From positions 12,831 through 76,830 of the forward strand of contig CAKTNN010000005.1 of the NCBI GenBank assembly GCA_934589065.1: a stretch of 64,000 nucleotides of DNA. Reading direction: 5' to 3'. How positions within the stretch are numbered: the stretch's first letter is position 1; the number at the start of each line of letters is the position of its first letter. The translations under genes were made by a program, and so were the position numbers. The stretch comes from an uncultured Oscillospiraceae bacterium (GTDB taxonomy: Bacteria > Bacillota > Clostridia > Oscillospirales > Oscillospiraceae). Shown in pieces: positions 41,753 to 49,629 of the stretch. Under the pieces are notes generated by a model. The model was not told the DNA's origin and did no database searches. It saw only the letters and a list, made by a program, of their open reading frames with translations.

Positions 41753-42628
41753 ATGCGTGAATATAAAAAAGGATGGATGATTCCTGCGCTTGCCCTGGGA
41801 CTTGCGCTGGTGCTGTGCGCCTGCGGAGGCAGCAGCCGGGATTATGAGGGGGAGATTGCCCAGCTAAGGCAGGAAAACGTTGCCCTGACCCAGCAGGTTC
41901 AGCAGCTCCAGGAGCAGCTGGATCAGCTGAAAAATACCCGACTGGAAAGCTGGAGCCTGGACGCCAGAGGAAGCGGAGAGGAAGAACCTGCAGCCATTCA
42001 GTTCAGTGCCCGCCCGCTAATCCACGAAGAGGGGCAGACGGCAGAGCTTCTGGTGATGTATGATGGCATGGAAGAGGTTCGGGTTCCCTGTACCTGGGAT
42101 GGGGAAAGTTTTTCTGCCAGCCTGACGCTGCCGGCGGCTGACGGATACGGCTACTACTGCATTCTCTCCTCTGCGGAAGGAGCGGCAGAGCAGATTACCC
42201 TTACTACCCAGGATACCCCTACGGTGCCGAAACTGACCTATCTGAAAAGCAGTCTCAGCAGCTATGCCAGCGCTACTCTGACGGATGCACGGCTGGATCA
42301 GAATGCGGTGACGGCAAATGTGACCGCTTCCGTTCAGGCGCCCCTCATTACCCAGGATGGGCTTGCCGTAACGGCAGAGGATGCACAGCTGCTGTGGATG
42401 CTGGATGACGAGGTGCTGGATAGCTGCGCCTTTCCTCTGACCGATGGGGAGACGGAGGGCGGTTACGCCGGGAGTGCTTCCAATGTATCCTTCTCCGTTC
42501 CCGATATGCCGGAGGGAAGTCAGCTGAGCCTGATGCTTTCCGTGCAGCTGTCCAACGGGAAAATCCTGACCGCCCAGGCAGGAAGCTGGGCAATGACCGA
42601 TGGGCTGCTCACCGAGGCTGTGGGCTAA
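41753..42628 (+). CDS. Lipoprotein with N-terminal coiled coil
   Basis: A 291-residue surface protein of unknown function. The signal peptide GWMIPALALGLALVLCACGGS ends in a lipobox; the lipidated Cys is within CACGG. A coiled coil follows (about 35-70: EIAQLRQENVALTQQVQQLQEQLDQL). The rest is beta-rich with three likely Ig-like modules (FSARPLIHEEGQTAELLVMYDG; VTANVTASVQAPLITQDGLAVT; PDMPEGSQLSLMLSVQL). The start has AAAGGAAAT at suitable distance. It stands alone between its promoter and a strong terminator. A stalk-like envelope role is plausible, not shown. Confidence 0.8.
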   Translation: MREYKKGWMIPALALGLALVLCACGGSSRDYEGEIAQLRQENVALTQQVQQLQEQLDQLKNTRLESWSLDARGSGEEEPAAIQFSARPLIHEEGQTAELLVMYDGMEEVRVPCTWDGESFSASLTLPAADGYGYYCILSSAEGAAEQITLTTQDTPTVPKLTYLKSSLSSYASATLTDARLDQNAVTANVTASVQAPLITQDGLAVTAEDAQLLWMLDDEVLDSCAFPLTDGETEGGYAGSASNVSFSVPDMPEGSQLSLMLSVQLSNGKILTAQAGSWAMTDGLLTEAVG

Positions 42629-42639
42629 TATCGATACAA

Positions 42640-42691
42640 AAAAGAGGACTGTTCTGCTGTGGCAAAAGCCATGATAGAACAGTCCTCTTTT
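42640..42691. terminator. Bidirectional terminator
   Basis: A 16-bp perfect stem AAAAGAGGACTGTTCT/AGAACAGTCCTCTTTT. The following 100 bp hold no gene. Confidence 0.92.
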
Positions 42692-42793
42692 GTACGCTCG
42701 CATAGGGAAATTTGTTTCCCTGCGGCGGCAATATACGGATCCGGGAATTGTATAAAATGGCACCGTGCTTTCTTTTGCAGAAAGCAGACAGGC

Positions 42794-43282
42794 TTACGCT
42801 TTCCGATAATCGTAGGCAATCCGTTCCGTGCCGTCTTCCACATAAATAATCCCGCATTGCCGAAAACCGAATTTTTGAATGGCAGCCTGCATGGAAAGGT
42901 TGTTTTTGTGGGTGTCGATTCGCAGATAGTCGATTTGTTCCGAGCAGTAGGCAAAGCAAGCCTTGGCAATTCCTTTCACACTTCCACCGGAAGCAAGGCG
43001 GTGAATGGTTCCGTACAGCCGGCTATCATGCCATGCACCGTCTTTTATGTTCTGATAGTTGGGTTCGGCACCGATGATGAAGGAAAAAGTACCCACGATT
43101 GCCCCTTGGTCAACAATCACATAGCTGTTTCCGCTGCGGATGTCCGGCTCCAGGTCTTCCAAACATGGATAGCCGTTGCCCCATTGGGTTGCGTTGCCCT
43201 GGGCAATCATAAATTGCTTGGCAACCGAAAAAATATGCAGAATTGCTGGAATATCCTCCGGTGTACTTTTCCGTATTTCCAT
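42794..43282 (-). CDS. GNAT family N-acetyltransferase
   Basis: A 162-residue enzyme with the GNAT layout: EIRKSTPEDIPAILHIF at the N terminus, a central strand (SYVIVDQGAIVGTFSFIIG), IHRLASGGSVKGIAKACFAYC as the acetyl-CoA loop (Q/RxxGxG/A position: GSVKGIA), and LRIDTHKNNLSMQAAIQKFGFRQCGIIYV, typical of acetyltransferases that act on small molecules. The start was set at 43282 (AAGGAG 9 nt upstream); the frame continues upstream through gpsA in a different reading. It lies 23 bp downstream of gpsA and may be transcribed with it. Substrate unknown. Confidence 0.88.
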   Translation of the reverse strand: MEIRKSTPEDIPAILHIFSVAKQFMIAQGNATQWGNGYPCLEDLEPDIRSGNSYVIVDQGAIVGTFSFIIGAEPNYQNIKDGAWHDSRLYGTIHRLASGGSVKGIAKACFAYCSEQIDYLRIDTHKNNLSMQAAIQKFGFRQCGIIYVEDGTERIAYDYRKA

Positions 43283-43305
43283 TTGGGGCACTCCTTTTTG
43301 GGGCG

Positions 43306-44301
43306 TTACCAGCCCAGGTCTTCCGACTCCGCTTTTTTCTGACGGGTTAGAAGCTTTTGCACAACCTGCTTGGGATCGGCACCCTGGTAGAGCACCTGGT
43401 AAGCGGCGGAAACAATGGGCATTTCTACCCCTTCCTTTTGACACAGCTCCCGGGCGGATTCCGTGGCGTAGTAGCCCTCTACCACGGCACCGACTTCCTG
43501 CATGGCATCCTTTACGGATTTTCCCTGACCGATGAGAATACCGGCCTGGCGATTCCGGGAATGGACGGAGGTGCAGGTTACAATCAGGTCGCCCACACCG
43601 GAAAGCCCGGCAAGGGTTTCTTTCCTTGCGCCCATGGAAACTCCCAGCCGGGCAATTTCCGTCAGACCGCGGGTCATGAGCATGGCTTTGGTGTTGTCGC
43701 CGTAGCCAAGACCTGTAACCACACCGGCGCACAGGGCGATGACATTTTTCAGAGCGCCGCCCAGCTCCGCCCCAATGGCATCGGGGCTGGTATACACCCG
43801 GAAGGTTTCAGACATAAAGGCATCCTGCACCAGCTCTGCAAGCAGTCTGTCTTCACAGGCTGCAAGGCAGCCGGTGGGCATCTGGATGGCAACTTCTTCG
43901 GCGTGACAGGGGCCGGAGAGGGCTACCGCCTTGCGGCCCGTTTCCTGAGCGACGATCTGGCTCATACGCAGAAGCGTTCCTGCTTCAATGCCCTTGGTTA
44001 CGGAAACCAGGACGGCATCCGGCTCCAAATAGGGGGCAACGGCCCGGCAGACAGAGCGGATAGGAAAGGAGGGGGCGGCAATTACCACAATCCGGCAGCC
44101 GATGACGCATTTGGGATCGGCGGTCAGACGGAGCGTTTCAGGAAGTGTGACACTTTTCAGCCTGGGGTTTCTCCGGGACTGAGAAGCCTGGGCTGCTTTC
44201 TCCGGATCACGAAACCACAGAGTTGTTTCGTGATGGTTACGGCAAAGCTGGAGGGCCAAAGCGGTGCCCCAGGCACCAGCGCCAATAACGGCAGCTTTCA
44301 T
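43306..44301 (-). CDS. gpsA: Glycerol-3-phosphate dehydrogenase [NAD(P)+]
   Basis: Reduces dihydroxyacetone phosphate to sn-glycerol 3-phosphate for phospholipids. The 331 residues start KAAVIGAGAWGTALALQL (Rossmann), then SVTKGIEAGT, ALSGPCHAEEVA, the conserved catalytic Lys in GALKNVIALCAGVVTGLGYGDNTKAMLMTRGL, and LSGVGDLIVTCTS. The PlsY gene overlaps by 4 bp upstream (ATGA), placing glycerol phosphate formation next to the acyltransferase that uses it. The start at 44301 has GAGGGGG about 9 nt upstream; the longer reading frame is unsupported. Confidence 0.96.
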   Translation of the reverse strand: MKAAVIGAGAWGTALALQLCRNHHETTLWFRDPEKAAQASQSRRNPRLKSVTLPETLRLTADPKCVIGCRIVVIAAPSFPIRSVCRAVAPYLEPDAVLVSVTKGIEAGTLLRMSQIVAQETGRKAVALSGPCHAEEVAIQMPTGCLAACEDRLLAELVQDAFMSETFRVYTSPDAIGAELGGALKNVIALCAGVVTGLGYGDNTKAMLMTRGLTEIARLGVSMGARKETLAGLSGVGDLIVTCTSVHSRNRQAGILIGQGKSVKDAMQEVGAVVEGYYATESARELCQKEGVEMPIVSAAYQVLYQGADPKQVVQKLLTRQKKAESEDLGW

Positions 44302-44927
44302 TCCTTGGGCCCCCTCTTTTGAAAGAAATCGGTTTTCCGCTCCTGCCCCTTTGCCAGACGTTTCAGGTTTTCCCGGTGGAGGAAAATGGCAAGCAGCGCC
44401 ATGGCAGCGGCAGGGAGAATCACACCGATTCTTCCCGGATAAAAGAGCAGGAAGCAGACAAAAAAGCCCAGGGAACACAGAATCGATGCCAGAGACACGT
44501 ATTTGGTCAGAAGGTATACAAGGGAAAACAGGGCAAGAAGAATCAGCCCAATGCGCCAGTCAGTCACTATGGCGGTGGCAAAGCCGCAGACAATGCCTTT
44601 TCCGCCCCGGAAGCCCAGAAAGGCGGGAAAATCATGCCCCAGGGTTGCGCACAAACCGCCCAGAAGCATCCCTTCGGTACTAAATCCAAATTTTCCCAAC
44701 AAAAAACCGCCTAAAAGACAACTTAGGATGGTTTTCAGACCGTCAATCAGGATGACCAGCAGGGAAGTGCTCTTTCCGTAGTTGCGGAAAAAGTTGGTAA
44801 AGCCTGCATTCCCGCTGCCGTGCCGGCGGACATCGTCCTTTTCCACCAGCCGGGACAGAAGAATTGCACCGTTTACATTCCCCATTAGATATCCAATCAG
44901 AACGGTCAACACAATGGCAAGCACCAT
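44298..44927 (-). CDS. plsY: Glycerol-3-phosphate acyltransferase (acyl-phosphate dependent)
   Basis: A 209-residue integral membrane enzyme that transfers a fatty acid from acyl-phosphate to glycerol 3-phosphate. It shows five to seven helices and the three conserved PlsY loops: GNVNGAILLSR, RRHGSGNAGFTNFFRNYGK and GHDFPAFLGFRGGKGI. The basic C terminus (ENLKRLAKGQERKTDFF) is cytoplasmic. It overlaps gpsA by 4 bp and is 3 bp downstream of der, so der-plsY-gpsA form one transcript. Confidence 0.96.
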   Translation of the reverse strand: MVLAIVLTVLIGYLMGNVNGAILLSRLVEKDDVRRHGSGNAGFTNFFRNYGKSTSLLVILIDGLKTILSCLLGGFLLGKFGFSTEGMLLGGLCATLGHDFPAFLGFRGGKGIVCGFATAIVTDWRIGLILLALFSLVYLLTKYVSLASILCSLGFFVCFLLFYPGRIGVILPAAAMALLAIFLHRENLKRLAKGQERKTDFFQKRGPKE

Positions 44928-44930
44928 GGC

Positions 44931-46262
44931 TTACTCCTCCTTATCGCCCTTCTGCCGGATAGTAATTCGGATGGGCGTTCCCTGGAGGCCGAAGACCTCA
45001 CGAATCTGGTTTTCCAAATACCGCTGATAGGAGAAGTGGAAAAGTCGTGCGTCATTGCAGAAAATAACAAAATGGGGGGGCTTGGTTCCGGCCTGGGTCA
45101 TATAGTAGATTTTCAGACGGCGGCCCTTATCCGTGGGCGGCTGTACGCGAGCGGTGGCGTCCGCCAGCACGGCGTTCAGGTTGCCGGTGGTGATGCGGCT
45201 GGTGTTCTGCTTGTAAACGTCCTGAATCACCTGGAAAAGCTTGTCCACTCTGGCTCCGGTCAGGGCAGAGAGGAATACCACAGGGGCATAGAGCATATAG
45301 CTCAGGCCCTTGCGAACCTCCGCTTCCTTATCCCGCATGGTGTTGGTTTGCTTATCGTCTACCGCGTCCCACTTATTCACAACGATGACCGCAGCCTTTC
45401 CGGCTTCGTGAACCAGGCCTGCAATCTTGGTATCCTGCTCGGTAACGCCCTCGTTGGCATCCACCAGAATCAGGCAGACATCCGCCCGGTCAATGGCGCT
45501 GACGGAACGCATATTGGAGTATTTCTCAATGGCATCGTCTACCTTGCTCTTCCGGCGCATACCGGCGGTATCAATAAAGCAGTATTTGCCCGTTTCGTTT
45601 TCAAAGTAAGAGTCGATGGCATCCCGGGTGGTTCCGGCAACGTTGGAAACGATTACCCGCTCTTCTCCCAGAATGCGATTCAGAAGGCTGGATTTGCCCA
45701 CGTTGGGCTTACCGACGATGGCAACCTGAATGATGTCTTCGTCCGCTTCTTCCCCACTATCAGCCGGGATGTTTTCCAGCACCCAGTCCAGCAGGTCGCC
45801 GGTTCCGTGACCGTGGACGGCAGAGGTTTCAAACAAATCCCCAATGCCCAGGCTGTAGAATTCGTATACGTCCGGATTAACAGGGCCGATGGAGTCGCAC
45901 TTGTTCACTGCCAGGGCCACAGGCTTTCCGGATTTGCGCAGAATGGTGGCGACATCCTCATCCGCTGCGGTAACGCCGCTGCGGACGTCGGTGACCATAA
46001 TGATGGCATCCGCCAGTTCAATGCCGATTTCCGCCTGACGCCGCATAAATTTCAGCATATCGTTATCGGTGCTGGGCTCAATACCGCCGGTGTCTACCAG
46101 GGAGAAGGTGCGCCCGCACCACTCACAGTCGCCGTAGATACGGTCTCGTGTAACGCCGGGGGTATCCTCTACAATGGAAACGCGGTGGCCCGTCAGCTTG
46201 TTGAAAAGCATGGACTTGCCCACATTGGGCCGCCCAACAATGGCTACCAGAGGCTTTGCCAT
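44931..46262 (-). CDS. der: Ribosome biogenesis GTPase Der (EngA)
   Basis: A two-GTPase-domain protein, 443 residues, needed to mature the 50S subunit. First G domain: GRPNVGKSMLFN (a Met instead of the common Thr after the Walker Ser), VEDTPGVTRDR, DTGGIE, NKCD. Second: GKPNVGKSSLLNRI, VAGTTRDAID, DTAGMRRKSKV, NKWD. A C-terminal KH-like domain ends the protein. The ATG at 46262 is preferred; a GTG 9 nt upstream is too near AAAGGA. A likely promoter is at 46.31-46.34 kb. plsY follows after 3 bp. Confidence 0.96.
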   Translation of the reverse strand: MAKPLVAIVGRPNVGKSMLFNKLTGHRVSIVEDTPGVTRDRIYGDCEWCGRTFSLVDTGGIEPSTDNDMLKFMRRQAEIGIELADAIIMVTDVRSGVTAADEDVATILRKSGKPVALAVNKCDSIGPVNPDVYEFYSLGIGDLFETSAVHGHGTGDLLDWVLENIPADSGEEADEDIIQVAIVGKPNVGKSSLLNRILGEERVIVSNVAGTTRDAIDSYFENETGKYCFIDTAGMRRKSKVDDAIEKYSNMRSVSAIDRADVCLILVDANEGVTEQDTKIAGLVHEAGKAAVIVVNKWDAVDDKQTNTMRDKEAEVRKGLSYMLYAPVVFLSALTGARVDKLFQVIQDVYKQNTSRITTGNLNAVLADATARVQPPTDKGRRLKIYYMTQAGTKPPHFVIFCNDARLFHFSYQRYLENQIREVFGLQGTPIRITIRQKGDKEE

Positions 46263-46307
46263 GAGCAACACATCCTTTCATGAAAACAGTCAAAAAATCA
46301 TCTATTT

Positions 46308-46336
46308 ATTATTACATAGAAACGGGGAAAAAGCAA
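46308..46336 (-). promoter_or_regulatory. Likely promoter of der-plsY-gpsA
   Basis: Minus strand TTGCTT, 17 bp, AATAAT, about 45 bp before the start. Confidence 0.6.
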
Positions 46337-46357
46337 GGCGGAAAGACCCCAAATACG

Positions 46358-46387
46358 GAAAAAGAGGAAGGCGATCTGCCTTCCTCT
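46358..46387 (-). terminator. Terminator of yceD-rpmF
   Basis: Minus strand AGAGGAAGGC/GCCTTCCTCT with a 5-nt loop, followed by TTTTT. Confidence 0.88.
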
Positions 46388-46405
46388 GAGTTTTCCGCTT
46401 TGGCC

Positions 46406-46591
46406 TTACTCAGCCTCAACAGCCAGGACCTGACGGCCGTTGTAGGTGCCGCAAGCCTTGCAAGCTCTGTGGGGCATTACGGGCTCACCGCACTTGGGGC
46501 AAACCGCAACGCTGGGAGCGGACAGCTTCCAGTTAGAGCCACGGCGCTTATCGCGGCGGGCCTTGGACACTTTACACTTAGGGACAGCCAT
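46406..46591 (-). CDS. rpmF: 50S ribosomal protein L32
   Basis: A 61-residue zinc-type L32: AVPKCKVSKARRDKRRGSNWKL with the C-terminal CPKCG and CKACG, so four zinc-binding Cys (C+ form) are kept. It follows yceD by 47 bp in the typical yceD-rpmF order. A good AAGGAGG precedes the start. It is before a strong terminator. Confidence 0.97.
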   Translation of the reverse strand: MAVPKCKVSKARRDKRRGSNWKLSAPSVAVCPKCGEPVMPHRACKACGTYNGRQVLAVEAE

Positions 46592-46638
46592 GGTGACACC
46601 TCCTTGGTAAAACTGCTTTTAACAGCATCAATATGGAT

Positions 46639-47139
46639 TTACTTCTCAAGAAGCTGCTTTAAAGCAGCAAATCGGGGATCGAGCTCCTTCTGGCAATTGC
46701 AGGGTCCTTCGTTCAGGTTTTTGCCGCATTGGGGACAAAGACCCTTGCAGTCTTCCTTGCAAAGCAGCTTGGAATCCAGATTCAGGACGAACACTGTCCG
46801 CACAATATCATCCAGATCGGCGCTGTCTCCCTCCAGAGGGAATACCCACTCGTCTTCATTTTCTTCGCTTGCCAGCTCTGTAACCAGAACAACATCAATG
46901 GGAAATTCAACTTTACGGTCAAATTCCGATGCGCACCGGTCGCACACACCGTGGATGGTTGTGAACAGGGAACCCTGCATCACCAAAACCCCTGCGGTAT
47001 TGCGCACGGTACCCTGGGCAACAACCGGTTCGGAAACCGGGTAGCTGACACCGTAGCGAAGATCACTCAGATCTACACTGGTTGAAAAAGGAACCGATGC
47101 GCCGGGACGGTCGATAATTTTCGCAAGCCCCAACAGCAT
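46639..47139 (-). CDS. yceD: DUF177 (YceD) protein
   Basis: A 166-residue protein of the YceD/DUF177 family, regularly upstream of rpmF and linked in other bacteria to 23S rRNA accumulation. It has the family core HGVCDRCASEFDRKVEFPIDVVLV, EDEWVFPLEGDSADLDDIVRTVFVLNLDSKLLC and a Cys-rich tail CKEDCKGLCPQCGKNLNEGPCNC that could bind zinc. The start has GAGGGGG and lies just after a consensus promoter. Confidence 0.93.
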   Translation of the reverse strand: MLLGLAKIIDRPGASVPFSTSVDLSDLRYGVSYPVSEPVVAQGTVRNTAGVLVMQGSLFTTIHGVCDRCASEFDRKVEFPIDVVLVTELASEENEDEWVFPLEGDSADLDDIVRTVFVLNLDSKLLCKEDCKGLCPQCGKNLNEGPCNCQKELDPRFAALKQLLEK

Positions 47140-47170
47140 AATCTTCCCCCTCTCAAAGTCGTGCTAACGT

Positions 47171-47199
47171 ATTATAATGGTTTTTTCCCTGTTTGTCAA
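47171..47199 (-). promoter_or_regulatory. Consensus SigA promoter of yceD-rpmF
   Basis: Minus strand TTGACA, 17 bp, TATAAT: both hexamers perfect, fitting a ribosomal protein operon. Confidence 0.93.
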
Positions 47200-47295
47200 A
47201 CATTATTTTCAAAATATTTCTTACTTTCCTGCCGGAAAATCCGGGATGGGAAGAATTGCGGAAAAAGGCGGCGGTTCTATCCTGCCCATTGGGGA

Positions 47296-47334
47296 CATAC
47301 CATGGGATAAACCATGGCAGGAGCCCGCTCCTGC
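47296..47334 (+). promoter_or_regulatory. Possible SigE-like -10 and leader hairpin of spoIVA
   Basis: CATACCAT at 47296-47303 resembles the mother-cell SigE -10 (CATACAAT), though a convincing -35 is not seen. ACCATGG occurs twice downstream, and GCAGGAGC/GCTCCTGC forms a tight hairpin just before AGGAGG. Confidence 0.4.
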
Positions 47335-47352
47335 CGGATGAGGAGGCTGGCT

Positions 47353-48816
47353 ATGGAAAGTATTTACGCAGATATTGCCGCCAGGACCGGCGGGAATATC
47401 TATATCGGTGTGGTGGGGCCGGTACGAACCGGAAAATCCACACTGGTCAAACGGATCATGGAGGAACTGGTAATTCCGGCAGTGGGGGATCCTTTCCGGG
47501 CGGAGCGGGCGAGGGATGAACTGCCGCAGTGCGGTTCCGGAAAAACCATCATGACCTCCGAGCCCAAATTCGTGCCGGAGGAGGCGGTGGAGATCAGCCC
47601 GGACGGCGTGGCAAAGCTGCGCATTCGTATGATCGATTCCGTAGGGTATATGGTTCCCGGAGCTGTGGGGGCAGAGGAGGACGGTCAGCCCCGGATGGTC
47701 ACGACCCCCTGGTATGACCACGAAATCCCCATGACCCAGGCCGCGGAGCTGGGGACAAAAAAGGTGATGTCGGGCCATGCGACGCTGGGCCTGGTGGTGA
47801 CTACGGACGGAACGATTACCGATATTCCCCGGGAGGACTACATTGCTGCGGAGAACCGGGCCATCCAGGATATGATGGCCACAGGCAAGCCTTTTTTGGT
47901 GGTGATCAATTCCCGGCAGCCCGGGGCTGCTCCGGCAAGGGACTTAAAGCAGGAGCTGGATGGGCGCTTTGGAATCTCCTGCGCGGTTTTGGACTGTCAG
48001 GCGGTGGATGCCGAGGGAATCGGGGGCCTTTTAAAGGCGCTGCTGTATACCTTCCCGATGACAAAACTCTGTGTTTATCTGCCCCGATGGATGGATGCGC
48101 TGGAGCAGGATCACCCCGTAAAATCGGAGCTTTACGGCACGCTGCTGCGCCTGACCGAGAAAATAGAAACCTTGGGCCAGGCAGAACCCATTTTGGCGGA
48201 GCTGAAGGAGCTTCCCCAGGTGCAGGACTATACATTGCGGGATTTGGACCCGGGGACCGGGCAGGTGGCCTGTACCATGGTTTTCCCGGAAACGCTGTTT
48301 TACGAAATCCTCAGCAGTCGGGCGGGAATGGATATCCGCAGCGATGCGCAGCTTTTGGAGCTGCTGACCCAGCTCAGCGCGGTAAAACGGGAATATGACC
48401 GGCTTTCTGACGCGCTCTCTGCGGTAAAGGCCACGGGCTATGGCGTGGTGATGCCCGGTGCGGAGGAAATGAAGCTGGAAAAGCCGGAAATCCTAAAGAA
48501 GAACGGAACCTACGGAGTGCGGCTGAAGGCGGGTGCTCCCTCCATTCACATGATGCGGGTGGATATTGATACGGAGATCAGCCCCATGGTGGGGGACGAA
48601 AAACAATCCCAGGAGCTCATCCGGTTCTTGCAGGGGGAAAACCCGGAAAAGCTGTGGCAGAGCAACATTTTTGGAAAGTCGGTCTATGACCTGATCCAGG
48701 AAGGGCTGACTGCTAAGCTGGTAAGAATGCCGGAGGACGTGCGCATGAAGTTCCGGGGAACCCTTACCCGCATCGTCAATGAGGGGGCAACGGGACTGGT
48801 TTGCCTGATCCTATAA
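47353..48816 (+). CDS. spoIVA: Stage IV sporulation protein A
   Basis: Morphogenetic ATPase that polymerises on the forespore and anchors the coat. The 487 residues are near the usual 492. The N-terminal GTPase-like domain has GPVRTGKSTLVKRIME (Walker A, near 24), the region DSVGYMVPGA (Walker B-like) and DDG-like TTDGTITDIPREDY; the family signature YDHEIPMTQAAELGTKKVM is present. The middle and C-terminal domains end GATGLVCLIL. The start ATG at 47353 follows AGGAGG; a longer frame through the hairpin is rejected. Expected in the mother cell. Confidence 0.95.
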   Translation: MESIYADIAARTGGNIYIGVVGPVRTGKSTLVKRIMEELVIPAVGDPFRAERARDELPQCGSGKTIMTSEPKFVPEEAVEISPDGVAKLRIRMIDSVGYMVPGAVGAEEDGQPRMVTTPWYDHEIPMTQAAELGTKKVMSGHATLGLVVTTDGTITDIPREDYIAAENRAIQDMMATGKPFLVVINSRQPGAAPARDLKQELDGRFGISCAVLDCQAVDAEGIGGLLKALLYTFPMTKLCVYLPRWMDALEQDHPVKSELYGTLLRLTEKIETLGQAEPILAELKELPQVQDYTLRDLDPGTGQVACTMVFPETLFYEILSSRAGMDIRSDAQLLELLTQLSAVKREYDRLSDALSAVKATGYGVVMPGAEEMKLEKPEILKKNGTYGVRLKAGAPSIHMMRVDIDTEISPMVGDEKQSQELIRFLQGENPEKLWQSNIFGKSVYDLIQEGLTAKLVRMPEDVRMKFRGTLTRIVNEGATGLVCLIL

Positions 48817-48825
48817 GACTTTGTG

Positions 48826-48854
48826 TTGACTTTCTCCCAAAAAGGAAGTAGAAT
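48826..48854 (+). promoter_or_regulatory. Promoter of the PH-domain protein gene
   Basis: TTGACT, 17 bp, TAGAAT, about 25 bp before the start. Confidence 0.82.
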
Positions 48855-48878
48855 CAAAAGAAAAAAGGAGGCCTTTTT

Positions 48879-49292
48879 ATGGAAAAAACCAAGATTGCCT
48901 ATCTGTGGAAGGATCGGAAACGATTCCTGGGGATGCCCCTCAGCTTCACCCGGTATATGCTTTCGGACGACCGGCTGTTTCTTTCCAAGGGCTTCCTGAA
49001 TGTGAAGGATGACGAAATCCTTCTGTATCGGGTGCGGGATATTGCCACCAGCAGAAGCCTTTTGCAGCGGATTTTCGGTGTGGGTACCGTGACGGTGCTT
49101 TCCTCTGATAAGACGAGCCCTACACTGGTGATGAAAAATATCAAAGATCCCATTGCGGTTAAGGAAATGCTCCACAAGCGGGTGGAAGAAATGAAGCTCC
49201 GCCGCCAGGTGCGGGTCAGCGAACTGACCAACCTGGAAAACAGGGAGCACTGCTGCTGTGAAGACCGGGAAGAGGAGACAATGGAAGAATAA
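48879..49292 (+). CDS. Bacterial PH-like domain protein (YdbS/YdbT-like)
   Basis: A 137-residue soluble protein. The core LWKDRKRFLGMPLSFTRYMLSDDRLFLSKGFLNVKDDEILLYRVRDIATSRSLLQRIFGVGTVTVLSSD has the strand pattern and RIFGVGTVTV motif of the bPH_2 family. The C-terminal helix is charged and ends in a CCCEDREEE tail with three adjacent Cys, which is unusual. No membrane helix is present, unlike YdbT. AAAGGAGG precedes the ATG. It is a single gene between spoIVA and a repeat pair. Function unknown. Confidence 0.8.
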   Translation: MEKTKIAYLWKDRKRFLGMPLSFTRYMLSDDRLFLSKGFLNVKDDEILLYRVRDIATSRSLLQRIFGVGTVTVLSSDKTSPTLVMKNIKDPIAVKEMLHKRVEEMKLRRQVRVSELTNLENREHCCCEDREEETMEE

Positions 49293-49355
49293 TCTCCCTT
49301 TTAAAGCCGTCCAAATCGCCGGGCCAGACTTAAAAGCTAAAATGCTTGGTTTCAT

Positions 49356-49488
49356 CTGTCATTTCGAGCCAGTACGCACACTGGCGTGGGAATCCCCCGG
49401 ATGGGTAACACCTATGTCCGAAGAGCCTGGGTGCTACTTTTGAGGGATTGCCACGCCGGTGATATCGGCAACGGGTTCGCAATGGCAG
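49356..49488. repeat. Inverted pair of palindromic repeats, copies 4 and 5
   Basis: Plus strand CTGTCATTTCGAGCC...CACACTGGCGTGGGAATCCCCC (49356-49398) and, inverted, CTGCCATTGCGAACC...GGCGTGGCAATCCC (49443-49488). The outer 15 bases match at 11 positions, so the element could fold end to end. The 337-bp gap between the PH-domain gene and yfhO contains this pair and the yfhO promoter; no gene is seen. Confidence 0.75.
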
Positions 49489-49552
49489 ATTTCTTTTGAT
49501 CGGCACTTTTTGTCCACAAGAAAAAATTAAGGACTGCCCAGGGGTATTCTCC

Positions 49553-49581
49553 TTTACCTTCCGGGAAAAGTATGGTAAGAT
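49553..49581 (+). promoter_or_regulatory. Promoter of the YfhO-like gene
   Basis: TTTACC, 17 bp, TAAGAT. Confidence 0.65.
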
Positions 49582-49629
49582 AAGAAGTAAACTTTCCCCG
49601 CGGGAAAAGAAAAACCAGGAGGATCTAAA

